Shown here: positions 1 to 7,345 of the stretch, in pieces
Layout of the letters: every line of letters begins with the position of its first letter
How positions within the stretch are numbered: the first letter of the stretch is position 1
Virus record (IMG/VR): IMGVR_UViG_3300009506_000118
Coordinates: 1 to 35,044 of that record
Strand: one strand, 5' to 3'
Origin: a virus
DNA length: 35,044 nucleotides
Translations under genes and position numbers: made by a program
Notes under the pieces: generated by a model
Database searches by the model: none
What the model was told of the DNA's origin: nothing
The model's input: the letters and a program-made list of their open reading frames with translations, nothing else

Positions 1-1
1 C

Positions 2-208
2 CCCGGTACAGATGGCCTCACCAAGCTTTCTGGCTGCTTTCGTTCTCAATCCCGTGTACAGGTAGAGTTTATCCGTTTAAGAAAGAAGGCGGGGGATGAG
101 CTGTCCCGTCAAATAGATAATGCGCTCTTTCTCGGCACTCCCGTTAAGACCAAGGGGATCTGGAGACAGATCCAGGACGGAGACATCAAAACCAAACCAT
201 CAGGTTAA
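2..208 (+). CDS. C-terminal end of an unrecognised protein (partial)
   Basis: An open frame enters from the left edge and runs 68 codons to a TAA at 206-208. The visible peptide is basic and polar (FIRLRKKAGDELSRQIDNAL, then KTKGIWRQIQDGDIKTKPSG). It has no membrane segment and no motif I can assign. The helical, charged centre followed by a Trp/Gln-rich end could suit a small DNA-binding or replication-module protein, but that is only a guess from position. A 43-base gap separates it from the phosphatase gene. The same 12-base string TTAAAATATGAA occurs over its stop codon (205-216) and again at the next start (245-256). Confidence 0.55.
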   Translation, partial: PGTDGLTKLSGCFRSQSRVQVEFIRLRKKAGDELSRQIDNALFLGTPVKTKGIWRQIQDGDIKTKPSG

Positions 209-251
209 AATATGAATTTTTTAATGTTTAGTAAGGATATAACCTTAAAAT

Positions 252-698
252 ATGAAGAAAGTAATTGTTGATATTGATGGAACGATCTCCAAACTCGGTG
301 ATCGCCTTAAGTATTTAAACCAAGATCCACCGGACTGGGATAATTTCTACGAGAACTGCATGGAGGATGAACCGATCTGGGAGATCATTTACCTCGTTGG
401 ATCCCTGATGAACTCCGGTTATCACATCGTTTTCTGCACCGGGAGGCGCGAATCGGTCCGGAATAAGACCAATATGTGGCTGCACCAGTACTTTGGGCAG
501 TATTTTGCACCCCTGGATCTGCTTATGCGTAGAGATGGTGACCACCGGCATGATACCGAGGTTAAGCCTGAGCTGATGTCCAATGCCTGTATCGCACCCG
601 ATGATGTCCACTTCGTACTGGAAGACCGTGCCTCCATGGTAAAGAAATGGAGAGAACTGGGATATAGATGTCTGCAAGTAGCAGAGGGGGATTTTTAG
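252..698 (+). CDS. T4 Pnkp-like polynucleotide 3'-phosphatase (HAD superfamily)
   Basis: Protein of 148 aa matching the C-terminal phosphatase domain of T4 polynucleotide kinase/phosphatase. Visible HAD motifs: D7-x-D9-x-T (VDIDGT), the motif II segment FCTGRR at 61-66, D101-x3-K105 (DTEVK, equivalent to the D/K pair of the T4 enzyme) and E124-D125-R126. The tail WRELGYRCLQVAEGDF closely resembles the end of T4 Pnkp. In that family the enzyme removes 3'-phosphate or 2',3'-cyclic phosphate from nucleic acid ends so that breaks can be religated. The N-terminal P-loop kinase domain of T4 Pnkp is absent, so this is a phosphatase-only version. The first residue of the last acidic pair is Glu rather than Asp. 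A repair role is inferred; no RNA ligase gene is visible nearby. Confidence 0.85.
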   Translation: MKKVIVDIDGTISKLGDRLKYLNQDPPDWDNFYENCMEDEPIWEIIYLVGSLMNSGYHIVFCTGRRESVRNKTNMWLHQYFGQYFAPLDLLMRRDGDHRHDTEVKPELMSNACIAPDDVHFVLEDRASMVKKWRELGYRCLQVAEGDF

Positions 699-754
699 TG
701 TCACCCGGATCCATGGATTCGACCGAAATCATGAATGATTCGAAAACTATGTTG

Positions 755-762
755 TATCTTTG
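755..762 (+). promoter_or_regulatory. Promoter -7 box (TATCTTTG) of a short transcript
   Basis: TATCTTTG fits the Bacteroidota -7 consensus TAnnTTTG. It lies in the gap after the phosphatase gene. No clear upstream element is seen at the usual distance, so the promoter is weaker than the others here. The only thing downstream before a terminator at 808-850 is about 40 bases of non-coding sequence. Confidence 0.5.
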
Positions 763-766
763 CAGA

Positions 767-850
767 GTAACCACCAGATTGTCATGTGACCGCCAGAACG
801 AACAGATCCCCGGTGTTCCCTTAAGGAAGGATGCCGGGGGTTTGTTTTTT
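767..850 (+). ncRNA. Putative small RNA of about 85 nt
   Basis: The unit runs from just after the -7 box at 755-762 to the end of the U-tract at 850. It contains no credible ORF and ends in a strong intrinsic terminator, which is the layout of a phage small RNA. The start is estimated from the box position. The same layout recurs at 18730-18807. It may instead be no more than an operon terminator with a chance promoter box. Confidence 0.35.
808..850 (+). terminator. Intrinsic terminator after the phosphatase unit
   Basis: CCCCGG (808-813) pairs with CCGGGG (834-839). Inside the loop a smaller TTCC/GGAA pairing is possible (816-828). The stem is followed by TTTGTTTTTT. It would end transcripts from the first two genes and from the promoter box at 755. 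Confidence 0.75.
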
Positions 851-865
851 ACTCTCACCCGAACC

Positions 866-900
866 TAAAAAACAGCATATGTAGGTCTTTACTACCTTTG
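866..900 (+). promoter_or_regulatory. Promoter of the replication operon (A-tract plus TACCTTTG)
   Basis: The -7 box TACCTTTG is at 893-900 and an upstream A-tract TAAAAAA at 866-872, with 20 bases between. Five other promoters in this window share that arrangement. Transcription would start near 905 and run into the structured leader at 945-1027 and then the replication gene. Confidence 0.75.
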
Positions 901-944
901 TAGTGTAATAAAATTCTGAGTAAGATGAATCACATTAAAAAATT

Positions 945-1027
945 CCAGGAGAGGGTGTCTGTGCCAGAGATGGGCGGATCGGTATACTTACTCTACCGAA
1001 TTACCACCCTACTCCTGGTTCTTTTTT
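945..1027 (+). ncRNA. Branched RNA hairpin with U-tract before the replication gene
   Basis: The outer stem pairs 945-957 (CCAGGAGAGGGTG) with 1005-1018, with a single bulged base. Two inner hairpins sit in the loop: TCTG-TGC-CAGA at 958-968 and CGGTA/TACCG at 980-984 with 994-998. A T-run (TTCTTTTTT, 1019-1027) follows and ends exactly at the ATG of the next gene. This looks like a terminator-type attenuator or a separate ~120-nt RNA controlling the replication genes. It could also be part of an origin. A 39-codon ORF (925-1044) crosses it but looks incidental. Confidence 0.6.
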
Positions 1028-1759
1028 ATGGATGGGTGGATTAAACTGCACAGGAAGATAATGGATAACAAGATGTGGTCTTGTGAACCATTCTCGAGAT
1101 CCCAGGCCTGGATCGATCTCTTATTACTGGCAAATAGGCAAAGCGGATACTTTTATGTGCGGGGTAATAAGGTGATGGTTGAAACAGGACAGGTAGGATG
1201 GAGTGCATTGAGCCTGGCAAAAAGATGGAAGTGGTCACGCGGAAAAGTTACACGTTTCTTAAATGAACTTGAAATGGAGCAGCAGATAGTACAGCAGAAA
1301 AACTTTGTAACTACCATTATATCAATTGTTAATTATGGCCAGTATCAGTTACACGGTACAGCAGATAAGACAGCAGGTGATACAGCAGACGGACAGCAGA
1401 CGGACACAAACAAGAAATATAGTATAGAGAATATAGAAGAGTTTAATACTTTTTATAAGAAAATACTAAACTTATTTCCCGTCAAATTTCATCCGCAAAA
1501 TAAGACCCAGCAAAATAACTGGATCGACTGCCTGGATAAACTGAACCGGATAGACGGTTATGACCTAAACACCATTTACCGAATAACGAAGTGGGCCCGG
1601 GAGGATGATTTCTGGTCCCAGAACTTCCACTCCATACTTAAGCTCAGGAAGACGAACAAGGAAGGGATTGTTTATCACCTTATCTTCTCTGAGAAAATGA
1701 AAGCCGCCTCCCCCCGCGGCGGCGCCGAACCAGTTCACCGTAAAAGATTAGGAGAATAG
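1028..1759 (+). CDS. Phage replication initiator / helicase-loader-like protein
   Basis: Protein of 243 aa. The N-terminus has the pattern of phage replisome-organiser proteins: GWIKLHRKIMDNKMW, then a winged-helix region around residues 55-95 (LAKRWKWSRGKVTRFLNEL). Next come a polar Gln/Thr-rich linker near 115-135 and a second helical domain (about 140-225). Proteins of this layout, related to the DnaD/replication protein O group, bind origin DNA and recruit the helicase. The DnaB gene lies two genes downstream. The start follows directly on a U-tract with no Shine-Dalgarno sequence. The basic end (HRKRLGE) is encoded by a GC-rich patch. Assignment rests on the fold pattern and the context rather than on a catalytic motif. 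Confidence 0.65.
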   Translation: MDGWIKLHRKIMDNKMWSCEPFSRSQAWIDLLLLANRQSGYFYVRGNKVMVETGQVGWSALSLAKRWKWSRGKVTRFLNELEMEQQIVQQKNFVTTIISIVNYGQYQLHGTADKTAGDTADGQQTDTNKKYSIENIEEFNTFYKKILNLFPVKFHPQNKTQQNNWIDCLDKLNRIDGYDLNTIYRITKWAREDDFWSQNFHSILKLRKTNKEGIVYHLIFSEKMKAASPRGGAEPVHRKRLGE

Positions 1760-1761
1760 TT

Positions 1762-2139
1762 ATGGGAAAGATAGAAATAGTACCAGGGGCTAAAAGCCCA
1801 TTTAAGAACTTCGATATTTACAAGGATAGTGATAAACTATCCAAAGAAAAATTCGAGAAATTTAAAGAATCATTTAATAATTCAGTTATGAAAACAGAAG
1901 AAAAAGAGTATCCAGAGAAGAGTGTAATAGACATTAAGTCTATTAAGTTCGAAACACAACCAACATCCTATCCGGGAATATATGATACTATTATCGTTAG
2001 GTGTATATATGATAAGGATGGATTAAATCTTGAAGGATCTTATACTTATACCGGAGATCCTAAACATTTTGATTTGACTCTTAGAGACATAATTAAAGAC
2101 GTCGAACATAAATTAGGTTTTTGGTGGAGGGCAATGTAA
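1762..2139 (+). CDS. Hypothetical protein in the replication operon
   Basis: Protein of 125 aa, Lys-rich at the N-terminus (KDSDKLSKEKFEKFKESF, helical) and then probably beta-rich (YDTIIVRCIYDKDGLNLEGS) with a C-terminal helix. I do not recognise it. It begins two bases after the initiator gene and its stop overlaps the next start (ATGTAATG), so it is translated within the operon. Its DNA is clearly more AT-rich than that of dnaB downstream, which hints at a separate origin. Confidence 0.7.
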   Translation: MGKIEIVPGAKSPFKNFDIYKDSDKLSKEKFEKFKESFNNSVMKTEEKEYPEKSVIDIKSIKFETQPTSYPGIYDTIIVRCIYDKDGLNLEGSYTYTGDPKHFDLTLRDIIKDVEHKLGFWWRAM

Positions 2140-2459
2140 TGAAAAAGAAAGACAAAGATTTAAGCCCTTTGTGGTTTTTATTGATTCTGATCGGGATCCC
2201 GGTAATTCTATTGATCAATTCCTCCCAGGCAGATCCTTATACTCCCTGGGAATACTGGAAAGAGTATTCAGAGTTTGTGATTACCCACGATAGTGAGGTC
2301 GATACGGTTGTTGCAGCTTATTATGTGGCCAGGGAAAGGAATTCGGGTAAGACGGTGATCACATTCTGTGCCAACACCCGGGATATGAAAACCTTCAGGG
2401 TAAGGGAATACTCGGTTGATACTACTTGTATAGAATGTTACATGCCCTGGTATGAGTAA
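2139..2459 (+). CDS. Small single-pass membrane protein
   Basis: Protein of 106 aa starting at the ATG that overlaps the previous stop; an upstream GTG in frame is less likely. A charged start (MKKKDKDLS) precedes one hydrophobic segment at about 11-27 (LWFLLILIGIPVILLI), then a polar, probably external, domain with three Cys residues in the last half. It overlaps dnaB by 8 bases. The function is unknown. Confidence 0.65.
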   Translation: MKKKDKDLSPLWFLLILIGIPVILLINSSQADPYTPWEYWKEYSEFVITHDSEVDTVVAAYYVARERNSGKTVITFCANTRDMKTFRVREYSVDTTCIECYMPWYE

Positions 2460-3819
2460 GCTCCCAGACTTCGGTAAGGTACCTCCCCAGGCCATTGAGG
2501 TCGAGCAGGCCGTTCTGGGTGCGTTGTTGATAGACAGCGAAGTCCTGGACCAGGTCTTTCCCATGCTCGACTACCGTGCTTTTTACCGGGAGAGCCATGC
2601 CGTGGTGTTCCGGTCCATGAAAAAGCTATATGTGGCGGGCGGCAAGATCGATCTCCTGACCGTGGTGGAGCAGCTCCGCAAGGATGGCCAGCTGGAGGCG
2701 GTTGGGGGGATTAGTTTTGTAGCTGGTCTATATGCGGGAGTGGGTAGTGGTGTCCATGCCGTGGAGCATGCCGCCATTGTCCTGGATAAGTATATTTTAA
2801 GGGAGGCGATACGGCTTTCCGCTGCGGTGACCGAGAAGGCCCTGGATCAGGAGGCCGATCCCGAGGATATAATCGCGGCTCTATTCACCCAGGTTAACGA
2901 CCTGCAGGGCATCCTGTTGTCGAACCAACGGGGTATGACCCTGACCGAGGCCGTGAATGCGTCGATTGAGGACTACTTCGAACGTAAGAAGCTGCGATCG
3001 ACCGGTAAGACCCTGGGCGTCCCTACACCGCTGCGTGCCATTAACCGTTACACGAACGGCTGGCAGGATTCGGACCTGATCATCCTGGCGGCCCGGCCCT
3101 CGATGGGCAAGACCGCATTCGCGGTCTCCTCGGTGATCGCTGCGGCCCGGCACGGGAAAAAGTGCGTGTTGTTTAGTATCGAGATGACCTCGAAAAAGAT
3201 CGCGGACCGCGTGATCCTGGGCCAGACCCTGGTGGATGATGCCCAATATCGGTCCGGCTCCCTACTCTATCAGGATGAACAGAAGATTGAGAACGTCACA
3301 GGTGAGATCGAGAACCTGAGTATTGTCATCGATGATTCTCCCAGGCTCACCATGCCGGATATCTGGGGTAAGCTCCGGATCCTGAAAAATAAGGGTCAGT
3401 GCGACTTCGTGGTGATCGATTACATCGGTCTGATTGTTCCATCCCGGGAACGGGGTAAGAACCGGGAGCAGGAGGTGGCGGAAATCTCAGCCTCCCTTAA
3501 ACAGATGGCCAAGGATCTGGACGTGCCCGTGATGGTTCTCTCCCAACTGAATCGGGGCGTGGAGATGCGGCCAGATAAGCGACCTAAACTGGCCGATCTC
3601 AGGGAGTCCGGTTCCCTAGAACAGGATGCCGATGTCGTGATCCTGCTCTATCGCGACGAGTACTACAACCCAGACGGTCCCATCAAAGGAATTGGGGAGG
3701 CCAATATCGCCAAGAACCGCAATGGAAATACCGGATACGTGGAATTCAAGTATAACGAATCCATGACAAATATCTACGATGTTGATAATTATCCGACCCA
3801 GGAGGAGGCAGATGAGTAA
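2452..3819 (+). CDS. dnaB: Replicative DNA helicase, DnaB family
   Basis: Protein of 455 aa, full length for DnaB. The N-terminal helical domain (about 8-150) starts with the family pattern PPQAIEVEQAVLGALL. The RecA-like motor domain has Walker A ARPSMGKT at 214-221, Walker B VVIDYIGLI at 320-328, SQLNRG at 365-370 and the DLRESGSLEQDAD segment at 382-394. It would unwind the phage chromosome at the fork as a hexamer. The initiator-like gene upstream is the likely loader partner. No primase gene is visible in this window. The coding DNA is more GC-rich than the small genes around it. Confidence 0.95.
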   Translation: MSKLPDFGKVPPQAIEVEQAVLGALLIDSEVLDQVFPMLDYRAFYRESHAVVFRSMKKLYVAGGKIDLLTVVEQLRKDGQLEAVGGISFVAGLYAGVGSGVHAVEHAAIVLDKYILREAIRLSAAVTEKALDQEADPEDIIAALFTQVNDLQGILLSNQRGMTLTEAVNASIEDYFERKKLRSTGKTLGVPTPLRAINRYTNGWQDSDLIILAARPSMGKTAFAVSSVIAAARHGKKCVLFSIEMTSKKIADRVILGQTLVDDAQYRSGSLLYQDEQKIENVTGEIENLSIVIDDSPRLTMPDIWGKLRILKNKGQCDFVVIDYIGLIVPSRERGKNREQEVAEISASLKQMAKDLDVPVMVLSQLNRGVEMRPDKRPKLADLRESGSLEQDADVVILLYRDEYYNPDGPIKGIGEANIAKNRNGNTGYVEFKYNESMTNIYDVDNYPTQEEADE

Positions 3820-3828
3820 ATTTTCTAT

Positions 3829-3836
3829 TATTTTTG
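3829..3836 (+). promoter_or_regulatory. Possible promoter box for the small-gene/glycan operon
   Basis: TATTTTTG matches TAnnTTTG and lies in the only gap (3820-3853) between dnaB and the long run of overlapping genes up to 18680. No A-tract at the usual distance is evident. If active it would give a leader of about 15 bases. The glycan operon could equally be read through from the replication promoter. Confidence 0.4.
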
Positions 3837-3853
3837 TATAAAACGATACTTTC

Positions 3854-4093
3854 ATGGAAATTTTACTTGGTGAAGAACGCATCGTGGCCTTGCTCGCAGG
3901 ATCCTCAGAGATCGAAAAGCAGGAGATCGAGCGTATTATCAAACAGGTATACGAAAATGGTTTTGACCGTGGCTACAAGTTTGCCAATCTCGTTCGCAAG
4001 CGCTCCTCTGAATCCCTGAAAAAGGTTCAGCACGATGATTTTGTCTTCCACCTGGATACCATCGATGACATCAGGCAATCCAAGTGGCAATGA
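3854..4093 (+). CDS. Hypothetical small protein
   Basis: Protein of 79 aa, charged and mainly helical (KQEIERIIKQVYENGFDRGY). No signal peptide or membrane segment. It follows the gap that holds a possible promoter and overlaps the next gene by an ATGA junction. I do not recognise the family. Confidence 0.65.
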   Translation: MEILLGEERIVALLAGSSEIEKQEIERIIKQVYENGFDRGYKFANLVRKRSSESLKKVQHDDFVFHLDTIDDIRQSKWQ

Positions 4094-4380
4094 TTCTGAA
4101 CCGACTCAATACCCTGGCTAAGATCCTCGAGGACCGGCTTCCCCATATCCGGCGCTGGGAGAAGGTTGGACTGTACTTTCACGGAGATAACTTTCCAAAG
4201 AACACCATCGACAATGAACTTACCATGTGCGGCCAGGTCTACATCCTCTGGTCCAATCCCAAAGGAAAGAACATAGCCAATCCTTACGAGTACAAAGCCG
4301 TGCCCCTGGATATCGAACACCTGGATGCTATGATCAAGCGCCAGAGAGAAAAACTAAGAACCGAATCTGAAAATCTATAA
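4090..4380 (+). CDS. Hypothetical small protein
   Basis: Protein of 96 aa, starting at the ATG that overlaps the previous TGA; a GTG six bases earlier is in frame. It has a helical N-terminus, a beta-like centre (GQVYILWSNPKGK) and a basic C-terminal helix (DAMIKRQREKL). No known motif was seen. Confidence 0.65.
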   Translation: MILNRLNTLAKILEDRLPHIRRWEKVGLYFHGDNFPKNTIDNELTMCGQVYILWSNPKGKNIANPYEYKAVPLDIEHLDAMIKRQREKLRTESENL

Positions 4381-4382
4381 TT

Positions 4383-4574
4383 ATGAGCAGTTCAAAATCA
4401 AGCAGCGGCGGAATAGGATTAAGCGGAGCCTTATTGATCGTCTTTATCGTATTGAAACTCACCGGTAACATAGACTGGAAGTGGATCTGGGTCCTGTCCC
4501 CGCTCTGGATAGGATTCTCAATTGCTATTCTTATTTTTATTATCGTTACCATTGTTTACTTTTCAACCAGATAA
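4383..4574 (+). CDS. Small two-pass membrane protein
   Basis: Protein of 63 aa. A Ser/Gly-rich start (MSSSKSSSGGIG) is followed by two hydrophobic segments, about 12-27 and 33-60, split by a Trp-rich turn (DWKWIW). It sits next to a second small membrane protein, and the pair may act together at the cell envelope. The function is unknown. Confidence 0.6.
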   Translation: MSSSKSSSGGIGLSGALLIVFIVLKLTGNIDWKWIWVLSPLWIGFSIAILIFIIVTIVYFSTR

Positions 4575-4576
4575 TT

Positions 4577-4789
4577 ATGTCCAAAAAGAAAAAGAAACCA
4601 GATCACTTGAAGGAATTCGCCTATGCGTTCGGTGCCGTGTTTTTCGGATCCGTCGGGATAGCCCTTTTAATCTATTCAGTCATGCTGTATAGTATCATCA
4701 GCGGATTTAATATCTGTCTCTTGATTCTTATCAGCCTATCCTTCCTATCCATGTTTATGGTCTTACTCAAACGCCTGTTTCTTTCATGA
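4577..4789 (+). CDS. Small two-pass membrane protein
   Basis: Protein of 70 aa starting at the ATG two bases after the previous stop. A strongly basic start (MSKKKKKPDH) is followed by two hydrophobic segments around 16-39 and 43-64. The basic end would sit in the cytoplasm. It joins the next gene by an ATGA overlap. The frame can be extended upstream but that would bury it in the previous gene. Confidence 0.6.
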   Translation: MSKKKKKPDHLKEFAYAFGAVFFGSVGIALLIYSVMLYSIISGFNICLLILISLSFLSMFMVLLKRLFLS

Positions 4790-5025
4790 TCAGGGAGCGA
4801 TACTATAGTCTGGGTGAATACGTGCATCAGTTCGATCATGCGAACCTGGACATGGATATCGATGTCGGCCATAATGTCAAGAGTGAGGCCACCATTCTGG
4901 CAAGGAAACAGGGTGTTAGGATTAAGTGGAAAGGAGATCTGAAGGTTCTTATCCTCCCGGCAGCGATCTGGGAAAAAGCAATTGATGCCGTTATCAATGA
5001 AAAAAGAGAAACAGAAGGAACTTAG
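4786..5025 (+). CDS. Hypothetical small protein
   Basis: Protein of 79 aa with Asp-rich (DMDIDVGHN) and beta-like segments. No recognised motif and no signal peptide. It overlaps the following glycosyltransferase gene by 29 bases, so it is probably translated together with the start of the glycan cluster. Confidence 0.6.
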   Translation: MIRERYYSLGEYVHQFDHANLDMDIDVGHNVKSEATILARKQGVRIKWKGDLKVLILPAAIWEKAIDAVINEKRETEGT

Positions 5026-6028
5026 TATTATCATTCCCTACATGAATGATGAGCAGTACCTGGAAACCACCATTCCGGTACTCCTTAATGGTATCAAAAA
5101 CAAGGATGCCGAGGTGATTATTATCGATAACGGAAGTTTTTCTCCCCTGCAGGTAAGTTACCCAAAGGTAAGAGTGATCCGAAACCAGAAAAATATCGGT
5201 GTAGGGGGCGCTTTCAATCAAGGGGTGGAGCTCGCTCAGAGCAACCGTCTGATCCTGATGGGCTGTGACGTGATGACCCGCAGGGGCTGGTACAACCGGG
5301 TTATCAAGACCCTGGACGAACATCCCTTTACGATCTTTAACTGTGTCAGCTCCGGGTTCTCCGATGCCAGCGAGACCGAACCCTTCCGCCCCAAGCGCTC
5401 CAAACGCTACGGAGCCTTTATCTTGTACAAGGTCCGTAAGCAGGATCTCCCGGGAAACAGCCCTTTACGCAATGATCCTAAGTTTTCCAAGATCCTGCAG
5501 GGAAAATGGAACTACCGGCAACCTTCCCAGGATGAGTTTATTCCGATCCGGTGCCTGATGGGTGCTTTTTACTGGATGCATAAGGATGACTTTCAGAGGA
5601 TCCATGGTTGGAACGGTCACCGGATGTGGGGCACACTCGAGCCCTTTCTGTCGATCAAGGCCCGCGCACATGGGATGAACCTCGTGGTAGACACCAAGCT
5701 GGAGACCGCCCATCACTTCGGTAGGAGCGTGTTGCGGCCCGGGCGTCCGGACCTGATGTACTACAACATGCTGTTCGCGGCCCACTCGATGTTCTCCGAA
5801 GCCCTGGCCCAGGAGCTCGAGTACTATCTTCGTTACGGGGACCGGGAGGAAAAGATCGAAAAGCTGAACGTGAATCAGGCCAGGGTTATGCTCAAACAGA
5901 ACCGGGGCCTGCTCATGAGAGAGAGGGACTACAACAACCGACACTTTATTGGAGGATTGATAAAGAGTATTGAACAGTTTGAGGAGAATTTTTACTTTCA
6001 CCCGGACCCACAAATTAATAAACGATAA
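4997..6028 (+). CDS. Glycosyltransferase family 2-like
   Basis: Protein of 343 aa (from the MKKEKQ start; an ATG four codons upstream is in frame). GT-A fold signals: the opening strand ELSIIIPYMNDEQYLETT, the strand EVIIIDNGS, the NIGVGGAFNQG loop typical of GT2 enzymes, and LILMGCDVM at the place of the DxD motif. Near 210-230 comes GWNGHRMWG followed by Glu, a usual acceptor/base region. It would move a sugar from a nucleotide donor, probably in the cytoplasm, since no membrane segment is present. It is the first gene of the glycan island. The DxD motif is not canonical (C-D-V), so donor and metal use are uncertain. Confidence 0.8.
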   Translation: MKKEKQKELSIIIPYMNDEQYLETTIPVLLNGIKNKDAEVIIIDNGSFSPLQVSYPKVRVIRNQKNIGVGGAFNQGVELAQSNRLILMGCDVMTRRGWYNRVIKTLDEHPFTIFNCVSSGFSDASETEPFRPKRSKRYGAFILYKVRKQDLPGNSPLRNDPKFSKILQGKWNYRQPSQDEFIPIRCLMGAFYWMHKDDFQRIHGWNGHRMWGTLEPFLSIKARAHGMNLVVDTKLETAHHFGRSVLRPGRPDLMYYNMLFAAHSMFSEALAQELEYYLRYGDREEKIEKLNVNQARVMLKQNRGLLMRERDYNNRHFIGGLIKSIEQFEENFYFHPDPQINKR

Positions 6029-6029
6029 A

Positions 6030-6248
6030 ATGGCACAGACAGAGGTTAACCTGGATTTTGTGAACTTCCTGCTCACCCTGGAGCGTAAGCTCGGTGAGAT
6101 CAACTCGATCATTACCGACTCGTACCAGCATCAGGATATGAACGAGGAAGATATCCTCCTGTTGGAGAAGCTGCACGGTCTCTACTACCGTGGAGAGGTC
6201 TCTTTTGGACAGGGTAATCTTGATACCAAACAATTAAAAGTTTTATAA
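6030..6248 (+). CDS. Hypothetical small acidic protein
   Basis: Protein of 72 aa starting one base after the GT2 stop. It is helical and acidic (NEEDILLLEKLHGLYYRGEV) with no known motif. It lies between two glycosyltransferase genes and may be an unrelated small phage gene. Confidence 0.6.
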   Translation: MAQTEVNLDFVNFLLTLERKLGEINSIITDSYQHQDMNEEDILLLEKLHGLYYRGEVSFGQGNLDTKQLKVL

Positions 6249-6249
6249 A

Positions 6250-6450
6250 ATGAAGTGGTTAAAAAAGTACAGAGTAGTATCTATCACGAACCCGATTATC
6301 GGTAAGGATGGGATCAAACAATACGACACCTGGATCGCTGAGGCTACCAAGGTAGAAATATATGACCGTGCCGTAGTGCTTCGACTCAATCGTAAGATTG
6401 TTTTCGTGGCTCCTATCGATAAGGTTGTGATTGAACTGGATAAGAGCTGA
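6250..6450 (+). CDS. Hypothetical small protein
   Basis: Protein of 66 aa, predicted as short beta strands (KYRVVSITNPI; IVFVAPIDKVVIEL) with a KQYDTW turn, resembling a small barrel. There is no recognised family. Its TGA overlaps the ATG of the next gene (TGATG). Confidence 0.6.
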   Translation: MKWLKKYRVVSITNPIIGKDGIKQYDTWIAEATKVEIYDRAVVLRLNRKIVFVAPIDKVVIELDKS

Positions 6451-7199
6451 TGGATCTCGTTGTTCTTACCGCTTTCCATGCCCGTTTTCTGCTGAACGAG
6501 GCCTTCGCCACGGCAATGGACCGGCTTCGCGAGGAGCTAGGAGTCCGTACTTACGTGGTAATTACACCAGGTGAGCCAGAAAATCGTGAGATCTGCGAGG
6601 AGCATGGGTTTACGTTCTGTCAGCACAAGAACAATCCGGTGAGCGATAAGCTGAATGCGGGGATGGCGCTACTTAAGGGCCAGGAGTGGAGTCACGTCAT
6701 GATCCTGGGATCAGACGACATACCATCCACTCAGTTCGTTAGGAACCAGATGTTCGGTGAGACCGAGGATTTTATTGCGATTCAAGACATGTGGTTCTGG
6801 GGAATGAATCCTAAACGTGCCGGGTATAATACCTTTTGGTACTGGTACGCGGGGTCCTCCCGCCTGGGCGCTGGAAGAGTGATCAGCCGCAGGGCTGTGG
6901 AGGCCTGTGACTACAAGATCTGGCCCAGTGGGTATAATGCCGGGATGGATTCCCAGTCCTATAAGAGGATCAAGCATGCGATAGGACAGGACCTGAAGGC
7001 AATGAGTTACCGAAACAAGGATACTGGCGGGTTCCTGGTGGATATCAAGTACGAACTGCATATCAGCAGCCTCTCACCCGTGATCCGCCGTGCTCAGGCA
7101 GAAAATCCAAATATTATTCGCAAACACCTTCCGGAAAAAGAGTGCGATTATTTATTCTGGTTGGATGAGAAAATCAAAAAGGAAAACTTTATAAAATGA
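6450..7199 (+). CDS. GT-A-type glycosyltransferase-like protein
   Basis: Protein of 249 aa. It opens with MDLVVLTAFHARFLL, has a nucleotide-sugar-type region (KNNPVSDKLNAGM) and a clear acidic site, HVMILGSDDIPS at about residues 88-99, matching the DxD-like SDD of GT-A enzymes. Trp- and Tyr-rich segments (MWFWGMNP; TFWYWYAGSSRLGAG) follow. It is probably a sugar transferase acting in the cytoplasm. The donor cannot be told. Its ATGA junction couples it to the 49-aa membrane gene. Confidence 0.65.
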   Translation: MDLVVLTAFHARFLLNEAFATAMDRLREELGVRTYVVITPGEPENREICEEHGFTFCQHKNNPVSDKLNAGMALLKGQEWSHVMILGSDDIPSTQFVRNQMFGETEDFIAIQDMWFWGMNPKRAGYNTFWYWYAGSSRLGAGRVISRRAVEACDYKIWPSGYNAGMDSQSYKRIKHAIGQDLKAMSYRNKDTGGFLVDIKYELHISSLSPVIRRAQAENPNIIRKHLPEKECDYLFWLDEKIKKENFIK

Positions 7200-7345
7200 T
7201 AGTTTTAGAATTATTTCCCAATGGGGTGATCGTTGGTGGCGGTGTAGTGGATACATTGATAGCCTGTGTGATCTGGGTATTTATTTATTATGGTATCAGT
7301 AAACTGAATGAACGTGAAGATTCTGGTCCTCTCATATTACGGTAA
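7196..7345 (+). CDS. Small single-pass membrane protein, 49 aa
   Basis: A short frame overlapping the previous stop by ATGA and the next glycosyltransferase start by 38 bases. The peptide has one hydrophobic segment at about 11-33 (VIVGGGVVDTLIACVIWVF) followed by a charged tail. The overlaps on both sides suggest it is a real coupled gene. The function is unknown; an anchoring role for the neighbouring split transferase is only a guess. Confidence 0.5.
   Translation: MIVLELFPNGVIVGGGVVDTLIACVIWVFIYYGISKLNEREDSGPLILR

Noticed and set aside
668-868. 66-codon ORF after the phosphatase gene
   Set aside because: It overlaps the gene end, a promoter box and a terminator, and the peptide has no protein-like pattern.
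925-1044. 39-codon ORF with a hydrophobic centre before the replication gene
   Set aside because: Its sequence is constrained by the long hairpin and it runs into the next gene; the RNA structure explains it better. A leader peptide remains possible.
2346-2358. A further copy of the CGGGT element
   Set aside because: TCGGGTAAGAC occurs inside a coding region (codons for SGKT) but the A-run is missing and it is not at a gene junction.
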